DNA of 64,000 nt, taken from assembly GCF_038049935.1 (NCBI RefSeq), contig NZ_CP145886.1, forward strand, positions 4,015,001 through 4,079,000, written 5' to 3'. Shown here one piece after another: positions 26,132 to 34,672 of the stretch. This stretch comes from Rossellomorea sp. y25 (lineage in GTDB: Bacteria; Bacillota; Bacilli; Bacillales; Bacillaceae_B). A program made the position numbers and the translations under genes. The first letter of the stretch is position 1. The number at the start of each line of letters is the position of its first letter. The notes under the pieces are model-generated. The model worked only from the letters and a program-made list of their open reading frames with translations. It searched no databases and was not told the origin of the DNA.

Positions 26132-27655
26132 TTAGCCGCCAAATTGGTTCATAAGGAACATGGATTGTTGGTTGGAACGCTGGATGGCTTTTTCCATGGC
26201 GGTGAATTGGCGCCAGTAGCGGTCTTCGACTTGGATCAGACGATTTTCAAATCGATCCATTTGATTGTCCATATTGTTTAAGAGGCGACCAAGGGTAAAT
26301 GTATTATTCGTACTTGATGCTTTACCGGCTTTTTTCTCAATGCTGTCCATGGTATTTTTCAACGTATCACGAAGGCGGCGGGCGATTCCCTGTTCACCTG
26401 GGGTCTCTCCATTTTTCGCAAAAATCTCGTATAAGGCATTCGGATCTTTGGAAATGGCTTCTTTCAGCTTGCTTTCATCAATGATCAGCTTTCCACGATC
26501 AAGGTAATTGCTTGACGTTTTGATACCGATTTGTGCCAGCTGGTCGATGCCTGATGTACCGCCTAAAACAGGTGTGTACATGTCTGTTCGCATTTTGTTC
26601 AGGCCCGACGTTAACACTGAATCATTCCGCAACGTTCCACTACGGGACTTTTCTTCCCATAATTCGATTTCCTTTTCTTCCATCGACTCTTTTTGTTCAG
26701 CAGTCAACGGTTGAAAGTCACGGTATTTCTTTTCGTTTACTTCGCCGTTTACTTTTTCGATGAGTTTGTTGTATTCGTCGACGAATTTGACGATTTTCTC
26801 TAGTATTTTATCCGTGTCAGGCTGTGACGCGAAGGTTACATTGGTATTGGATGCATTCTTAAGCGTTAGCTCAAAACCGTTGATAGTAAATGTGTTGAAC
26901 GATCGTTCAGTCGTCATTCCGTTGTATGTAAACTTGGCATTCTCTCCAATGGAGCCTCTATTATTAGCCACGGCAGTATCATTGTCAGCATCAAGATTCA
27001 GATGGGTAGTAAACAGATCTCCCTGCAGCTCGATTTCAGCACCGCCAGCATTGGAACCTGTATTTTTACTCATGACAGACATTTGCTTTGTGTGTTGATC
27101 ATAGAACATCGTGACGCCGGTCTGCGCATTGATCTTCGCGATTAAACTGTCCAACGTTTCATCTTCAGCATTAAATTTGATTTCGGTAAAATCAGCCGCC
27201 ATCGTTCCATCGGCTTTGATTACCTTTACTTTGATGCTCTGTTCACCCGTCATCCCGAACGATTCACTCAACTTCTTTTTGGGATCGAATTCTCCCCCAT
27301 CTGACTGGGTAATCGCCGAACTGTACATAGTAGCGGCAGTAGCTAATTTTTCCACCTTCAATATTCCTGAGAAGTCGGTAGTAGAATTAATATTTCTAAT
27401 AGAGACTTCATTCGGGTTCGAGACAGATACTGTTTTCTGAGTATACGTCGCCTTCCTCATCACCCCATCGAAAATAAGGTTACTAAAGTCAAACATCATC
27501 TTATTCATATCCCGATAGTCATCACGCTGCCACTCAAGGAACTGCTTCTTCTGTTCCAGTTTATCTAAGGGAATTCGCTCTGCCTTCATCAGGTCTTTAA
27601 TGATTTGATCCGTGTCCATGCCACTCGCAAGTCCACCAATTCGCATATCAGCCAT
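26132..27655 (-). CDS. fliD: Flagellar hook-associated protein 2 (filament cap)
   Basis: 507 aa. The N-terminal FliD_N region MADMRIGGLASGMDTDQIIK and the C-terminal D0/D1 region (FENRLIQVEDRYWRQFTAMEKAIQRSN) are present in two conserved blocks. The cap guides folding of flagellin at the filament tip. Operon order flaG-fliD-fliS-fliT. Confidence 0.96.
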   Translation of the reverse strand: MADMRIGGLASGMDTDQIIKDLMKAERIPLDKLEQKKQFLEWQRDDYRDMNKMMFDFSNLIFDGVMRKATYTQKTVSVSNPNEVSIRNINSTTDFSGILKVEKLATAATMYSSAITQSDGGEFDPKKKLSESFGMTGEQSIKVKVIKADGTMAADFTEIKFNAEDETLDSLIAKINAQTGVTMFYDQHTKQMSVMSKNTGSNAGGAEIELQGDLFTTHLNLDADNDTAVANNRGSIGENAKFTYNGMTTERSFNTFTINGFELTLKNASNTNVTFASQPDTDKILEKIVKFVDEYNKLIEKVNGEVNEKKYRDFQPLTAEQKESMEEKEIELWEEKSRSGTLRNDSVLTSGLNKMRTDMYTPVLGGTSGIDQLAQIGIKTSSNYLDRGKLIIDESKLKEAISKDPNALYEIFAKNGETPGEQGIARRLRDTLKNTMDSIEKKAGKASSTNNTFTLGRLLNNMDNQMDRFENRLIQVEDRYWRQFTAMEKAIQRSNQQSMFLMNQFGG

Positions 27656-27670
27656 TTGTATCTCCTTCCG

Positions 27671-28030
27671 TTAAATCTTCCTATCGACCATTAACCCAAC
27701 AAATTCCGTCATCGCGGCATGCATATCGAGCATTTTCTTTGCTGGTATCTCTTTCACTATTTCCTGCGTGAGATCATCCACGATCGTCACATAATATTCC
27801 TGTAATTTATCATGAAATTCAAATTTGAGGTGTGTATTCGAAGTGGACATAAACTCATTCATCCCATGAACGACATCTTCCATTTTTTCTTTGGTGACAG
27901 GTTCTCTGGTTGAGGTTTCTTCATGGTGTCGTTCCTGAGCTTGAATTTGTTTCCCTTCTTCGCTTGTTTGGTTTTTTAATCTAGTAAATGATTGTATTTC
28001 GGAAACTTTGCCTGTCACTTTATCAATCAT
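27671..28030 (-). CDS. flaG: FlaG family flagellar protein
   Basis: 119 aa. The C-terminal FlaG domain (LKFEFHDKLQEYYVTIVDD, then EIVKEIPAKKMLDMHAAM) follows a polar N-terminal half. Called yvyC in B. subtilis, where it sits between hag and fliD and influences filament length. GGAGGATCAAACG precedes the ATG. A sigma-D promoter lies upstream. The spacer to hag is occupied here by the homing endonuclease gene. Confidence 0.9.
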   Translation of the reverse strand: MIDKVTGKVSEIQSFTRLKNQTSEEGKQIQAQERHHEETSTREPVTKEKMEDVVHGMNEFMSTSNTHLKFEFHDKLQEYYVTIVDDLTQEIVKEIPAKKMLDMHAAMTEFVGLMVDRKI

Positions 28031-28060
28031 CGTTTGATCCTCCTGAGGGTTATATGGGTT

Positions 28061-28087
28061 ATATCGGTTTTTGGTGGGGAAAGTTTA
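28061..28087 (-). promoter_or_regulatory. Sigma-D promoter of the flaG-fliD operon
   Basis: Minus strand TAAA, 16-bp spacer, CCGATAT, matching the sigma-D (flagellar) consensus, 31 nt upstream of flaG. Confidence 0.85.
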
Positions 28088-28105
28088 GGGAGGTAGGGTT
28101 TTATT

Positions 28106-28134
28106 TTGTTTCAATAAAGATGATTTAGTATAAT
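28106..28134 (+). promoter_or_regulatory. Sigma-A promoter of the homing endonuclease gene
   Basis: TTGTTT, 17-bp spacer, TATAAT on the plus strand, 42 nt upstream of the ATG at 28176 and divergent from the flaG promoter. Confidence 0.75.
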
Positions 28135-28175
28135 AGAAACAGAACATAAGTTCCTAATCGAAAGGAGTATTATGG

Positions 28176-29030
28176 ATGGAGAAGTTCCTGAATCTATCTT
28201 CTATTCAACGAAATTTACTAGTAGGAAGTATTCTGGGTGATGGTGAAATCACAAAGATATACCGTAACTCACGCAGGAAAAATCATAGTTATCGTGAACA
28301 TTATGGTTTAGAACAAGAGAATTATCGTATCTGGAAAGCCACCTTCTTCCCAGGTCTCTTCTACCTTACTAAGAAAAGCCAAACCATGCGTTCAAAATCT
28401 GATCCCCTTTTCACTGAGTTATTTCCTTACTTCTACAGTAATCGCTCTAAGCAAGTCCCGATAAAACTTCTAAAATACTGTACCTCCCCCTACTTCTTAA
28501 CAGCTCTATATCTAGATGACGGTTCTCTATCAATCTCTAAAAGAATTAATCATCGAAATAAAAAGATTTACTTAACTCCTCACATTTACTTATACCTTCA
28601 AAGCTACCCCAAAGAGCAACTTGAAGTATTAAAACAACACATTTTAGATACCTTTCAAATTGAATTTAATCTAAACAAAAGAAGAGATGGTCACGGTTAT
28701 ATTTTAAAAGGAACCTCAACTGACCTAACATACAATTTCCTGAATTTACTTTCCCCAATTACTTTGACTTGTGAAAGTATGTACTATAAATCCAATTGGG
28801 AATGGAGGCTAAAACGCGAGGAGCAAGAGTTGTTAAAACAATTTCCTAATTATCAAATCGTCGCTTCTTCGTCGAGTAGATTCAAAAATTTTACTGAAGA
28901 CGAAGTAAGAAAAATAATATTACTGAAGAGGAGTGGTGTAAAAGATAAAGACATTGCGAAAAGTTTATGTAGAAGCTATTGGTCTGTAGTGTATAAGATA
29001 CGAGAATTACGACTAGAGGGGATATTGTGA
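28176..29030 (+). CDS. Free-standing LAGLIDADG homing endonuclease
   Basis: 284 aa, intact, with GAAAGGAG upstream. Two LAGLIDADG helices are visible: LLVGSILGDGEI (residues 14-25) and FLTALYLDDGSLS (107-119), each ending in the catalytic acidic residue, so a monomeric two-motif enzyme is likely. The C-terminal 50 residues (FTEDEVRKIILLKRSGVKDK, then DIAKSLCRSYWSVVYKI) look like a helix-turn-helix. It is on the strand opposite to, and convergent with, hag, which contains two group I introns, so it is not encoded within either intron. Its likely target is the uninterrupted flagellin insertion site. It is AT-rich compared with neighbours, consistent with transfer. Confidence 0.88.
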   Translation: MEKFLNLSSIQRNLLVGSILGDGEITKIYRNSRRKNHSYREHYGLEQENYRIWKATFFPGLFYLTKKSQTMRSKSDPLFTELFPYFYSNRSKQVPIKLLKYCTSPYFLTALYLDDGSLSISKRINHRNKKIYLTPHIYLYLQSYPKEQLEVLKQHILDTFQIEFNLNKRRDGHGYILKGTSTDLTYNFLNLLSPITLTCESMYYKSNWEWRLKREEQELLKQFPNYQIVASSSSRFKNFTEDEVRKIILLKRSGVKDKDIAKSLCRSYWSVVYKIRELRLEGIL

Positions 29031-29042
29031 TTTTTTTATAAG

Positions 29043-29080
29043 AAGAAAAAAAAGAGACCCTAGGAAGCCCAGAGTCTCTC
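29043..29080 (-). terminator. Terminator of hag
   Basis: On the minus strand AGAGACTCT and AGGGTCTCT form a 9-bp stem followed by TTTTTTTT, 17 nt after the exon-3 stop codon. Confidence 0.92.
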
Positions 29081-29095
29081 GTAAACCACTTAAAA

Positions 29096-30648
29096 TTAAC
29101 GAAGAAGTTGTAAAACTCCTTGTGGTTGTTGGTTCGCTTGCTTTGCGACTATGTCTTTCAATCATAGAATAGACTATATCTTCACCCTTGTATGTATGGG
29201 GCTGGGCACTTCGAACAGGATTTCCTGCCCTACGAGATTCATAGTCATAGCTTTGCCTTAGACCGTGTTCTCTAGTCGTTGAACCTTCTCCAGAGTTTCC
29301 TCACAGGAGCTTGGCTGCTGATTATCCATTGTTGCATCTCTATCATTTTCCGACCATTCCGCCTACTGTTTCCAGTTTCGTTGTGGTTGATAAAGCTTTA
29401 GGAAGTTCCAGCAATTCACCCAGTAATACTCCAGCTCGTTACCAAACTGGACGCCCTCTAATCAACTATTTCAGAAGTTGTAAAACTCCTTGAGGCATTT
29501 GATTGGATTGAGCCAACATTGCTTGCGCTGCTTGAGAAAGAATAGAATTCTTTGTTTGGTTCATCATTTCTTTCGCCATCGTGCGAACATTTACTTTCAT
29601 AAATGACCAGACTATATCTTCACCCTTTAGCAGGGGTTGGGCACTTCGGATTCACAATGCTGATGACCATTGTTTCACCTACGGATTTCATCACCATGAG
29701 CTTAGCTTTTAGATGGTCTATCCTAGTCGTTGAACCTTCTCCACTCTTTCAAGACAGGAGCTTGGCTGCTGATTGCCCAATCTCTTCTTTTGTTAAAGCC
29801 ATCACGCTTGTCGTTTCCAACTACGTTGTGGCAAGAAAAGCTCTAAGGGGTTTCCAGCAATTCACCCAATTATGATCTCTAGCCGTTACCAGCCAGGACG
29901 ACTGTGCTTGTCACTGCTAAGCAGCTAAAGCATAATCTACGTCACGGATACGTGATTCTGCGGCAGTTAGGTTTTCGGAGGAGTTATCTAAGTTGCTAAT
30001 TGTGTGGTCAAGACGGTTTTGATTAGCTCCAAGTTTAGAACGAGTTGCAGAAACTTTCGCGATTGCTGCATCTACCAATGCAACATCAGCATCAAAAGAA
30101 GTACCATCTGCTACTATTCCGCTAACTGTTAACGAAGCAGAATCAAAACCCTCAGTCGCTACTCCTGAATCAATTGTTAGAGTAAGCTGTTGTCCAATAT
30201 TTGCTCCAATTTGCAAATCAGCCGTATAACTTCCATCAAGTAGCTTTTTACCGTTAAATTCTGTACGGTCAGCAATACCATCTAACTCAGCATTCAACTC
30301 AGTAATTTCATCCTGAATTGCTGTAAGGTCATCACCTTCAAGTGTACCAGCATTTCCTGCTTGAACAACTAACTCACGCTGACGTTGTAAAATAGCATGA
30401 GTTTCATTTAAAGCACCTTCAGCGGTTTGAATTAAAGAAATACCATCTTGAGCATTTTTAGATGCTTGGTCTAAACCACGAATTTGACCACGCATTTTCT
30501 CAGAAATAGACAGACCCGCCGCGTCGTCGCCAGCTCGGTTAATACGTAAACCTGAAGATAATTTCTCCATTGAACTTGATTGTGCTGAATTTGCATTACC
30601 CAACTGACGATAAGTATTCAAAGCCGCAATATTATGATTAATTCTCAT
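29096..30648 (-). CDS. hag: Flagellin, interrupted by two group I introns (exons 30648-29935, 29579-29511, 29140-29096)
   Basis: Start ATG 30648 with AAGGAGG. Exon 1 encodes 238 aa (MRINHNIAALNTYRQLGNAN ... ESRIRDVD). Without splicing it reads YALAA and stops at 29917, losing the C-terminal D0 helix. Exon 2 encodes MAKEMMNQTKNSILSQAAQA then MLA. Exon 3 encodes QANQQPQGVLQLLR and stop. Joined, they give a normal 275-aa flagellin. Boundaries are inferred from flagellin conservation, a G at each intron end and an equal 8-nt distance from the P9 hairpin to both 3' splice sites; the P1 pairing was not resolved. If only intron 1 is removed, exon 2 reads on to QSNQMPQGVLQLLK and a stop at 29466. A sigma-D promoter precedes. 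The leader has GGA motifs, one in the ribosome-binding site, suited to CsrA binding. Confidence 0.88.
29141..29510 (-). ncRNA. Group I intron 2 of hag, with an internal duplicate of the flagellin 3' coding end
   Basis: 370 nt by inferred boundaries. Group I core elements on the minus strand: GGGTGAATTGCTGGAA (29420-29405), AATCAGCAGCCAAGCTCCTG (29323-29304), GTTCAACGACTA (29284-29273) and AAGATATAGTCT (29182-29171), followed by a P9-like hairpin CTATG...CATAG and G at 29141. The core closely resembles intron 1. Its first 45 nt encode QSNQMPQGVLQLLK and a stop in frame with exon 2, so unspliced RNA still gives a complete flagellin. Confidence 0.82.
29580..29934 (-). ncRNA. Group I intron 1 of hag
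   Basis: 355 nt by inferred boundaries. Core elements on the minus strand: GGGTGAATTGCTGGAAACCC (29867-29848), AATCAGCAGCCAAGCTCCTG (29774-29755), GTTCAACGACTA (29735-29724) and AAGATATAGTCT (29620-29609), the P, Q, R and S consensus blocks of group I introns. A P9-like hairpin CATTTA..GAAA..TAAATG and terminal G (29580) precede the ATG GCG of exon 2. No ORF inside. The upstream exon ends in T (GTA GAT), as required at group I 5' splice sites. Confidence 0.88.
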
Positions 30649-30762
30649 AACTAAAATTTCCTCCTTGAAAGTAAGCCCACATCCATGTGAACTATAAAAG
30701 TTTAGTAGTTTGCAACGAGTCACAAAGGTCGGCCGCCCTTTTCCTCATTGCTTACACTACTA

Positions 30763-30788
30763 ATATCGGTCGTTTTGACTAGTGTTTA
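30763..30788 (-). promoter_or_regulatory. Sigma-D promoter of hag
   Basis: Minus strand TAAA, 15-bp spacer, CCGATAT, matching the flagellar sigma-D consensus, about 115 nt upstream of the hag start. The long leader leaves room for CsrA sites. Confidence 0.9.
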
Positions 30789-30806
30789 ATAGCTTCAGAA
30801 AAATAA

Positions 30807-31028
30807 TTACTCATTTTTTGGCAAAAGATTAAACAAATTGTCGATGCCTTTCGAAGCTTCCGTGTTTTCTTCTTGGATAGAAAGGTACACTTCTTTCCGA
30901 TGGATATCTACGTTCTTCGGGGCATTGATTCCCAGTTTGACCTGATCACCACTTACTGAAATCACGGTCAGTTCAATGTCATCCCCAATCTGAATGATTT
31001 CTCCCGTTTTTCTTGTCAGTACTAACAT
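30807..31028 (-). CDS. csrA: Carbon storage regulator/translational repressor CsrA
   Basis: 73 aa from [20 protein letters not shown] (ATG 31028, GGGGTGAGGGG upstream). It contains the RNA-binding residues in [16 protein letters not shown]. In B. subtilis CsrA represses hag translation by covering its ribosome-binding site and is sequestered by FliW. The start lies 4 nt after the fliW stop. Confidence 0.96.
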   Translation of the reverse strand: MLVLTRKTGEIIQIGDDIELTVISVSGDQVKLGINAPKNVDIHRKEVYLSIQEENTEASKGIDNLFNLLPKNE

Positions 31029-31032
31029 CCCC

Positions 31033-31476
31033 TCACCCCTTCTTTCCTGCAGGCTGGGCAAAGATCTGGTGCTTGGTTTGGTAGTCTGTGTTGTTCAGGA
31101 TGACTTGTTTTCCTTTGCGATTTGCCAGATTAATAATGATCGGAGCCTGGAGATTTGCGGTTGATTCATGAAGGGTTTCGCGTACAGTCAAAATCGAAAG
31201 CACCTGCACCTCTTTTTCCGAAGGGTTCTCTAGTAACTCCACACTCGCCTGATCCAATTCAAAGTCATATTCCTTAAAGAATACAAACGGATTCGTGACC
31301 ACGAATCCAAGTTGGGGTGTGGTCACCGATTGCAAGATGTGAAACCATTCATTTTCAGGGAGGGGCAGCAGAATAAATTGCTTTTCTTCTCCAAATCCGG
31401 GGATTCCGTGTTCAAATATCAGCACTTCCTCTGAATGGATGTCAATGACGCCGTGGTATTTTGTATCTATGTTCAT
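31033..31476 (-). CDS. fliW: Flagellar assembly factor FliW
   Basis: 147 aa. Start chosen at the ATG at 31476, 9 nt after GAAGGA; the ATG 3 codons earlier is too close to that site. [20 protein letters not shown] and [15 protein letters not shown] are characteristic. FliW binds free flagellin and, when flagellin is exported, binds CsrA, closing the hag translation feedback loop. Adjacent to csrA. Confidence 0.95.
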   Translation of the reverse strand: MNIDTKYHGVIDIHSEEVLIFEHGIPGFGEEKQFILLPLPENEWFHILQSVTTPQLGFVVTNPFVFFKEYDFELDQASVELLENPSEKEVQVLSILTVRETLHESTANLQAPIIINLANRKGKQVILNNTDYQTKHQIFAQPAGKKG

Positions 31477-31494
31477 CCTTCTCATTCCTTCGTT

Positions 31495-32085
31495 TTATAT
31501 TTCTTGTTCGTAGTTTATGCCGACATGCTTCAAGTTCGCGAAGTCGATTTGTAAATCGGCGTATCGTTTCAGACTGATGTCGACTTTGGCAGGCGTATAG
31601 TGGATGGTCGGTTTCTGTGGACGAGAATTGTTAATCACTTTTTGAGGTTCGAAGTTCACTCTTACACTTCCCGGATCATACCCGATCTTGACGCTTCCGG
31701 CAGAGGGGATCCAACCAATATTAAAGTCGTACATGGGACTTTCGCTGTTTCGTTTTGTCTGGTCTGCTATCGCGTTTCCTCCATGTTCAACCATCATGAG
31801 TTCATCGCCATCCTGGGCCACCCGGGCGAGACCCGCCAACCAGGCTTCGTATCCTTGTTGAGAGTATTCTTCTATCCTGAGGCGCACGGATTTCAAATCC
31901 ATATCTGCCCTGGCCTCTGTTTGATCGATGGTTAATCTGGATGGCCTCCGTTCAATCTCCATTTTCCCCGCCGGCTGTTGAATATCTAGTTCTGCTTTGG
32001 GTTGTTCGATATCCATTCGTCCCGGAGTCGTTTGGATCCCGAGTTCCGCCGGAGTGGATTGTAACCGTATTTGTGGAATGTTCAA
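31495..32085 (-). CDS. yviE: YviE-like flagellar-operon protein (DUF6470)
   Basis: 196 aa from a TTG start, 7 nt after GGAGGTG. The N-terminus repeats short QTTPGRMDIEQPKAELDIQQ-type beta-strand units, each with I/L-x-I and Q. The C-terminus ends YADLQIDFANLKHVGINYEQ. Matches B. subtilis YviE in position between flgL and fliW and in length. Function unknown; it belongs to the flagellar regulon by context. Confidence 0.85.
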   Translation of the reverse strand: MNIPQIRLQSTPAELGIQTTPGRMDIEQPKAELDIQQPAGKMEIERRPSRLTIDQTEARADMDLKSVRLRIEEYSQQGYEAWLAGLARVAQDGDELMMVEHGGNAIADQTKRNSESPMYDFNIGWIPSAGSVKIGYDPGSVRVNFEPQKVINNSRPQKPTIHYTPAKVDISLKRYADLQIDFANLKHVGINYEQEI

Positions 32086-32102
32086 GACTGTTCACCTCCA
32101 AT

Positions 32103-32158
32103 GAAAAAGGGACTGTCCCCTAAGGTGACAAAACACCTTAAAGGGTTAGTCCCCTTGC
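32103..32158 (-). terminator. Intra-operon hairpin between flgL and yviE
   Basis: On the minus strand GGGGACTAACCCTTTAAGGTG and CACCTTA...GGGGACAGTCCC fold into a long interrupted stem followed by TTTTT. It may terminate part of the transcripts or act as an mRNA 3'-end stabiliser within the operon. The flanking 21-nt arm is cited in outline only; paired cores are AAGGTG/CACCTT and GGGAC. Confidence 0.65.
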
Positions 32159-32160
32159 TT

Positions 32161-33066
32161 TTATCGTAAGAAGTCCATTAATGTCGGCTGCATGATTCTT
32201 GCTCCTACGCTAAGGGCGGCACGGTGGACACTTTCCTGGGTTTTCAGGTCGGTGATCACTCTTTCGATATCTGCGTCTTCGTTATCCGAGAGAATACGGC
32301 TGGCGGTCACTTCCTGCTGAGCCAATCGGTCATCGATCATTTCCAGCCTATTGTATCGGGCGCCCAGGTCTGAACGTTCCGCTGAAAGTGTATTCATCAC
32401 TTCATCCAAGTTTTCAAGTTCCGTATCAAGGCTTGAAACATCTCCCGATTCTAATGCTTTTTGGATTGAGTGTACTGTGTTGAATAGTTGTTGACTAAAA
32501 ACATTTGATGGGTTGGCGTTTGCTTTTAGTGATACGCCCTGTGAAACTTCAATGGCGTATTCACCATTTGTTCCATTGAGTATGTTATCAGCTACCCTCG
32601 GGGCGGTCCCATCTGCAGGTGATCCATCCTTCATTGGAGAATTTCCGACATCTGTTCCATTAAAAATGTAACGGCCTGCCACTTTTGTTTCAGCCACACT
32701 GACAAGGTCCTTTTTTATTTGTTCAATTTCAACGGCCACCGCTTTACGGTCTTCTTCACTGAGGGATCCGTTCTTCCCTTGCAGTGTCAATTCCCGAACA
32801 CGCTGCAGTCCCTGATTGGCATGATCAATCCCGGACTCTGAATTCTCCATCCATAAGTAAAGTTCTGATAGATTCCTTTTATATTGTTCGATTTCCGTTA
32901 GATTGGAGCGATAGAACATACCCTTCATCGCAACGACAGGATCATCGGAAGGCTTGGTAATCTTCTTCCCCGTCGCCAACTGGTCCTGTAGTTGCCCCAT
33001 CCGCCCATAAGAAGAACTGAGATTTCTCATCGAGTTCGCCGTCAGCATACTTTGCGTTACGCGCAT
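32161..33066 (-). CDS. flgL: Flagellar hook-associated protein 3
   Basis: 301 aa of the flagellin-like fold. N-terminal MRVTQSMLTANSMRNLSSSY and the conserved TGKKITKPSDDPV, plus the C-terminal D0 helix (VITDLKTQESVHRAALSVGA). FlgL joins FlgK to the filament. 14 nt downstream of flgK in the flgM-flgN-flgK-flgL operon. Confidence 0.95.
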   Translation of the reverse strand: MRVTQSMLTANSMRNLSSSYGRMGQLQDQLATGKKITKPSDDPVVAMKGMFYRSNLTEIEQYKRNLSELYLWMENSESGIDHANQGLQRVRELTLQGKNGSLSEEDRKAVAVEIEQIKKDLVSVAETKVAGRYIFNGTDVGNSPMKDGSPADGTAPRVADNILNGTNGEYAIEVSQGVSLKANANPSNVFSQQLFNTVHSIQKALESGDVSSLDTELENLDEVMNTLSAERSDLGARYNRLEMIDDRLAQQEVTASRILSDNEDADIERVITDLKTQESVHRAALSVGARIMQPTLMDFLR

Positions 33067-33080
33067 ATTCGTTCACCTAC

Positions 33081-34643
33081 CTACCTTCCAACGGTTCCCA
33101 TGCCGTTGATGATTTTATCGAGCATTTCGTCCTGTAGTGTGATCATTCTGGCAGAGGCGTTGTAGGCATGCTGGAATTTGATCATGTCGGTCATTTCTTC
33201 ATCAAGGGAAACGCCGCTTACCGACATCCTGCGTTCCTCAACAGCTGATCTCAGGACATTCGAGTTGCTCGCAAGCCTCAAAGATTCCTGTGATTCAACC
33301 GCCATGCTTCCAATAACTGATTCGAAATGACCTTGAAAAGATGATTCTTTTTCCCCATAAGGTAATTTAGTGGTTGTGATGATATCAGCAAGGGCCAGCG
33401 CATTTGTTGCATCCCCCAGGGTGGGATTTTCTGCACTGGCTGTGGCTATGTTGTCGAGATTGCTAAGTTCATCAGCTATTTGAATTCGTTGAGCGAATCC
33501 TTCTTTATTATCCGGATCCAGATCTGATGAAGGATCTTTTGAATCCTGAAAGAATTTAGGTGTTTCTGCTGCGGAGGTCGGATTATTGATTTGTTCCGCT
33601 GTTACGCCTTGTTGATGCTGATCATTAAAGGCTTTCGCAAATTCAAACGCCATGTTGTCTAATTCTTGGAGCATGGCGACGTAAGATCCTTCTGCCTCAC
33701 CTTTTTCATTTTCGAATCCATATGTATCGATAAGGGCCCTCAATTTCCCTTCACCTTTTGATAAAAATTCTTTTATAGCAATCGTTTCCCCACCGATGGT
33801 TACAGAATCCACCGTATCTTGTTCTCCATTAAATGAAAGACTGAGTTCCTTAGCTCCACTCTTATCAACCAGATTCACCGGATTCTTTCCGTCTTTCCCT
33901 ACTAATGTGATGGTCACGGAACCTTCAGCCATAGGAGAAGACCCTCCACCATTCGACTGGTAACTTGTTTTAATTGTGACCTGTTTTGATAACTCATCAA
34001 TTAAACGATCTCGTTCATCATACAAATCGTTCGGAAGATAGCCGTGGGGCTCTACTTCGGCAATTTGTTTATTAATGCTATCAATCTGTCTTGTAAGAGA
34101 GTTAACTTGCGTTTCACTCACAGACAATTCACTTTTCAAATCGTTTCTCACGCTTGTTAAAGACGATGATAAATAATTGAACGTTTCAGCAACGGCGATT
34201 CCACGCTGACGCACGACAGACCGGGCACCTGAGTTGGTAGGATTGACGGCTAGATCCTGAAGGGATTGCCAGAACATATCCATCGTTTTCGACAAACCTG
34301 AATCAGATGGTTCATTCATCACTTCCTCCATCTTCTTCATGGCTTCCATTTTCGTATCCCAGTAGCCAAGCTTATTATTTTCCCCTCTATATTGCGTGTC
34401 TAAGAAAGAATCACGAACCCGCTGGATCGAACCGGCTTCAACGCCTGTTCCAATTTGACCGGGAATTTGCGGACGGTTCATGGAGGGTGCCGGGTAAGGT
34501 TCTGTTTGTGCAAAATTGACACGTTGTCGGGTGTAACCGGGGGTATTTGCGTTGGAGATGTTATGACCTGTCGTATAAAGGGCTCCTTGTTGGGTGTACA
34601 TCCCACGTTTAGCCGTTTCAAGGCCCATAAAAGTGGATCGCAT
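33081..34643 (-). CDS. flgK: Flagellar hook-associated protein 1
   Basis: 520 aa. The N-terminal rod/hook motif (MGLETAKRGMYTQQGALYTT then GHNISNANTPGYTRQR) and the C-terminal SLDEEMTDMIKFQHAYNASA are characteristic of FlgK. First junction protein between hook and filament. Normal length for Bacillus. Confidence 0.96.
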   Translation of the reverse strand: MRSTFMGLETAKRGMYTQQGALYTTGHNISNANTPGYTRQRVNFAQTEPYPAPSMNRPQIPGQIGTGVEAGSIQRVRDSFLDTQYRGENNKLGYWDTKMEAMKKMEEVMNEPSDSGLSKTMDMFWQSLQDLAVNPTNSGARSVVRQRGIAVAETFNYLSSSLTSVRNDLKSELSVSETQVNSLTRQIDSINKQIAEVEPHGYLPNDLYDERDRLIDELSKQVTIKTSYQSNGGGSSPMAEGSVTITLVGKDGKNPVNLVDKSGAKELSLSFNGEQDTVDSVTIGGETIAIKEFLSKGEGKLRALIDTYGFENEKGEAEGSYVAMLQELDNMAFEFAKAFNDQHQQGVTAEQINNPTSAAETPKFFQDSKDPSSDLDPDNKEGFAQRIQIADELSNLDNIATASAENPTLGDATNALALADIITTTKLPYGEKESSFQGHFESVIGSMAVESQESLRLASNSNVLRSAVEERRMSVSGVSLDEEMTDMIKFQHAYNASARMITLQDEMLDKIINGMGTVGR

Positions 34644-34672
34644 GGTGTTGCCTCCGTTTCAAATGATTGATG

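Noticed and set aside
29917..29934. YALAA and stop taken as the natural flagellin C-terminus
   Set aside because: All flagellins continue with a conserved C-terminal helix, and that helix is encoded intact downstream beyond group I core elements.
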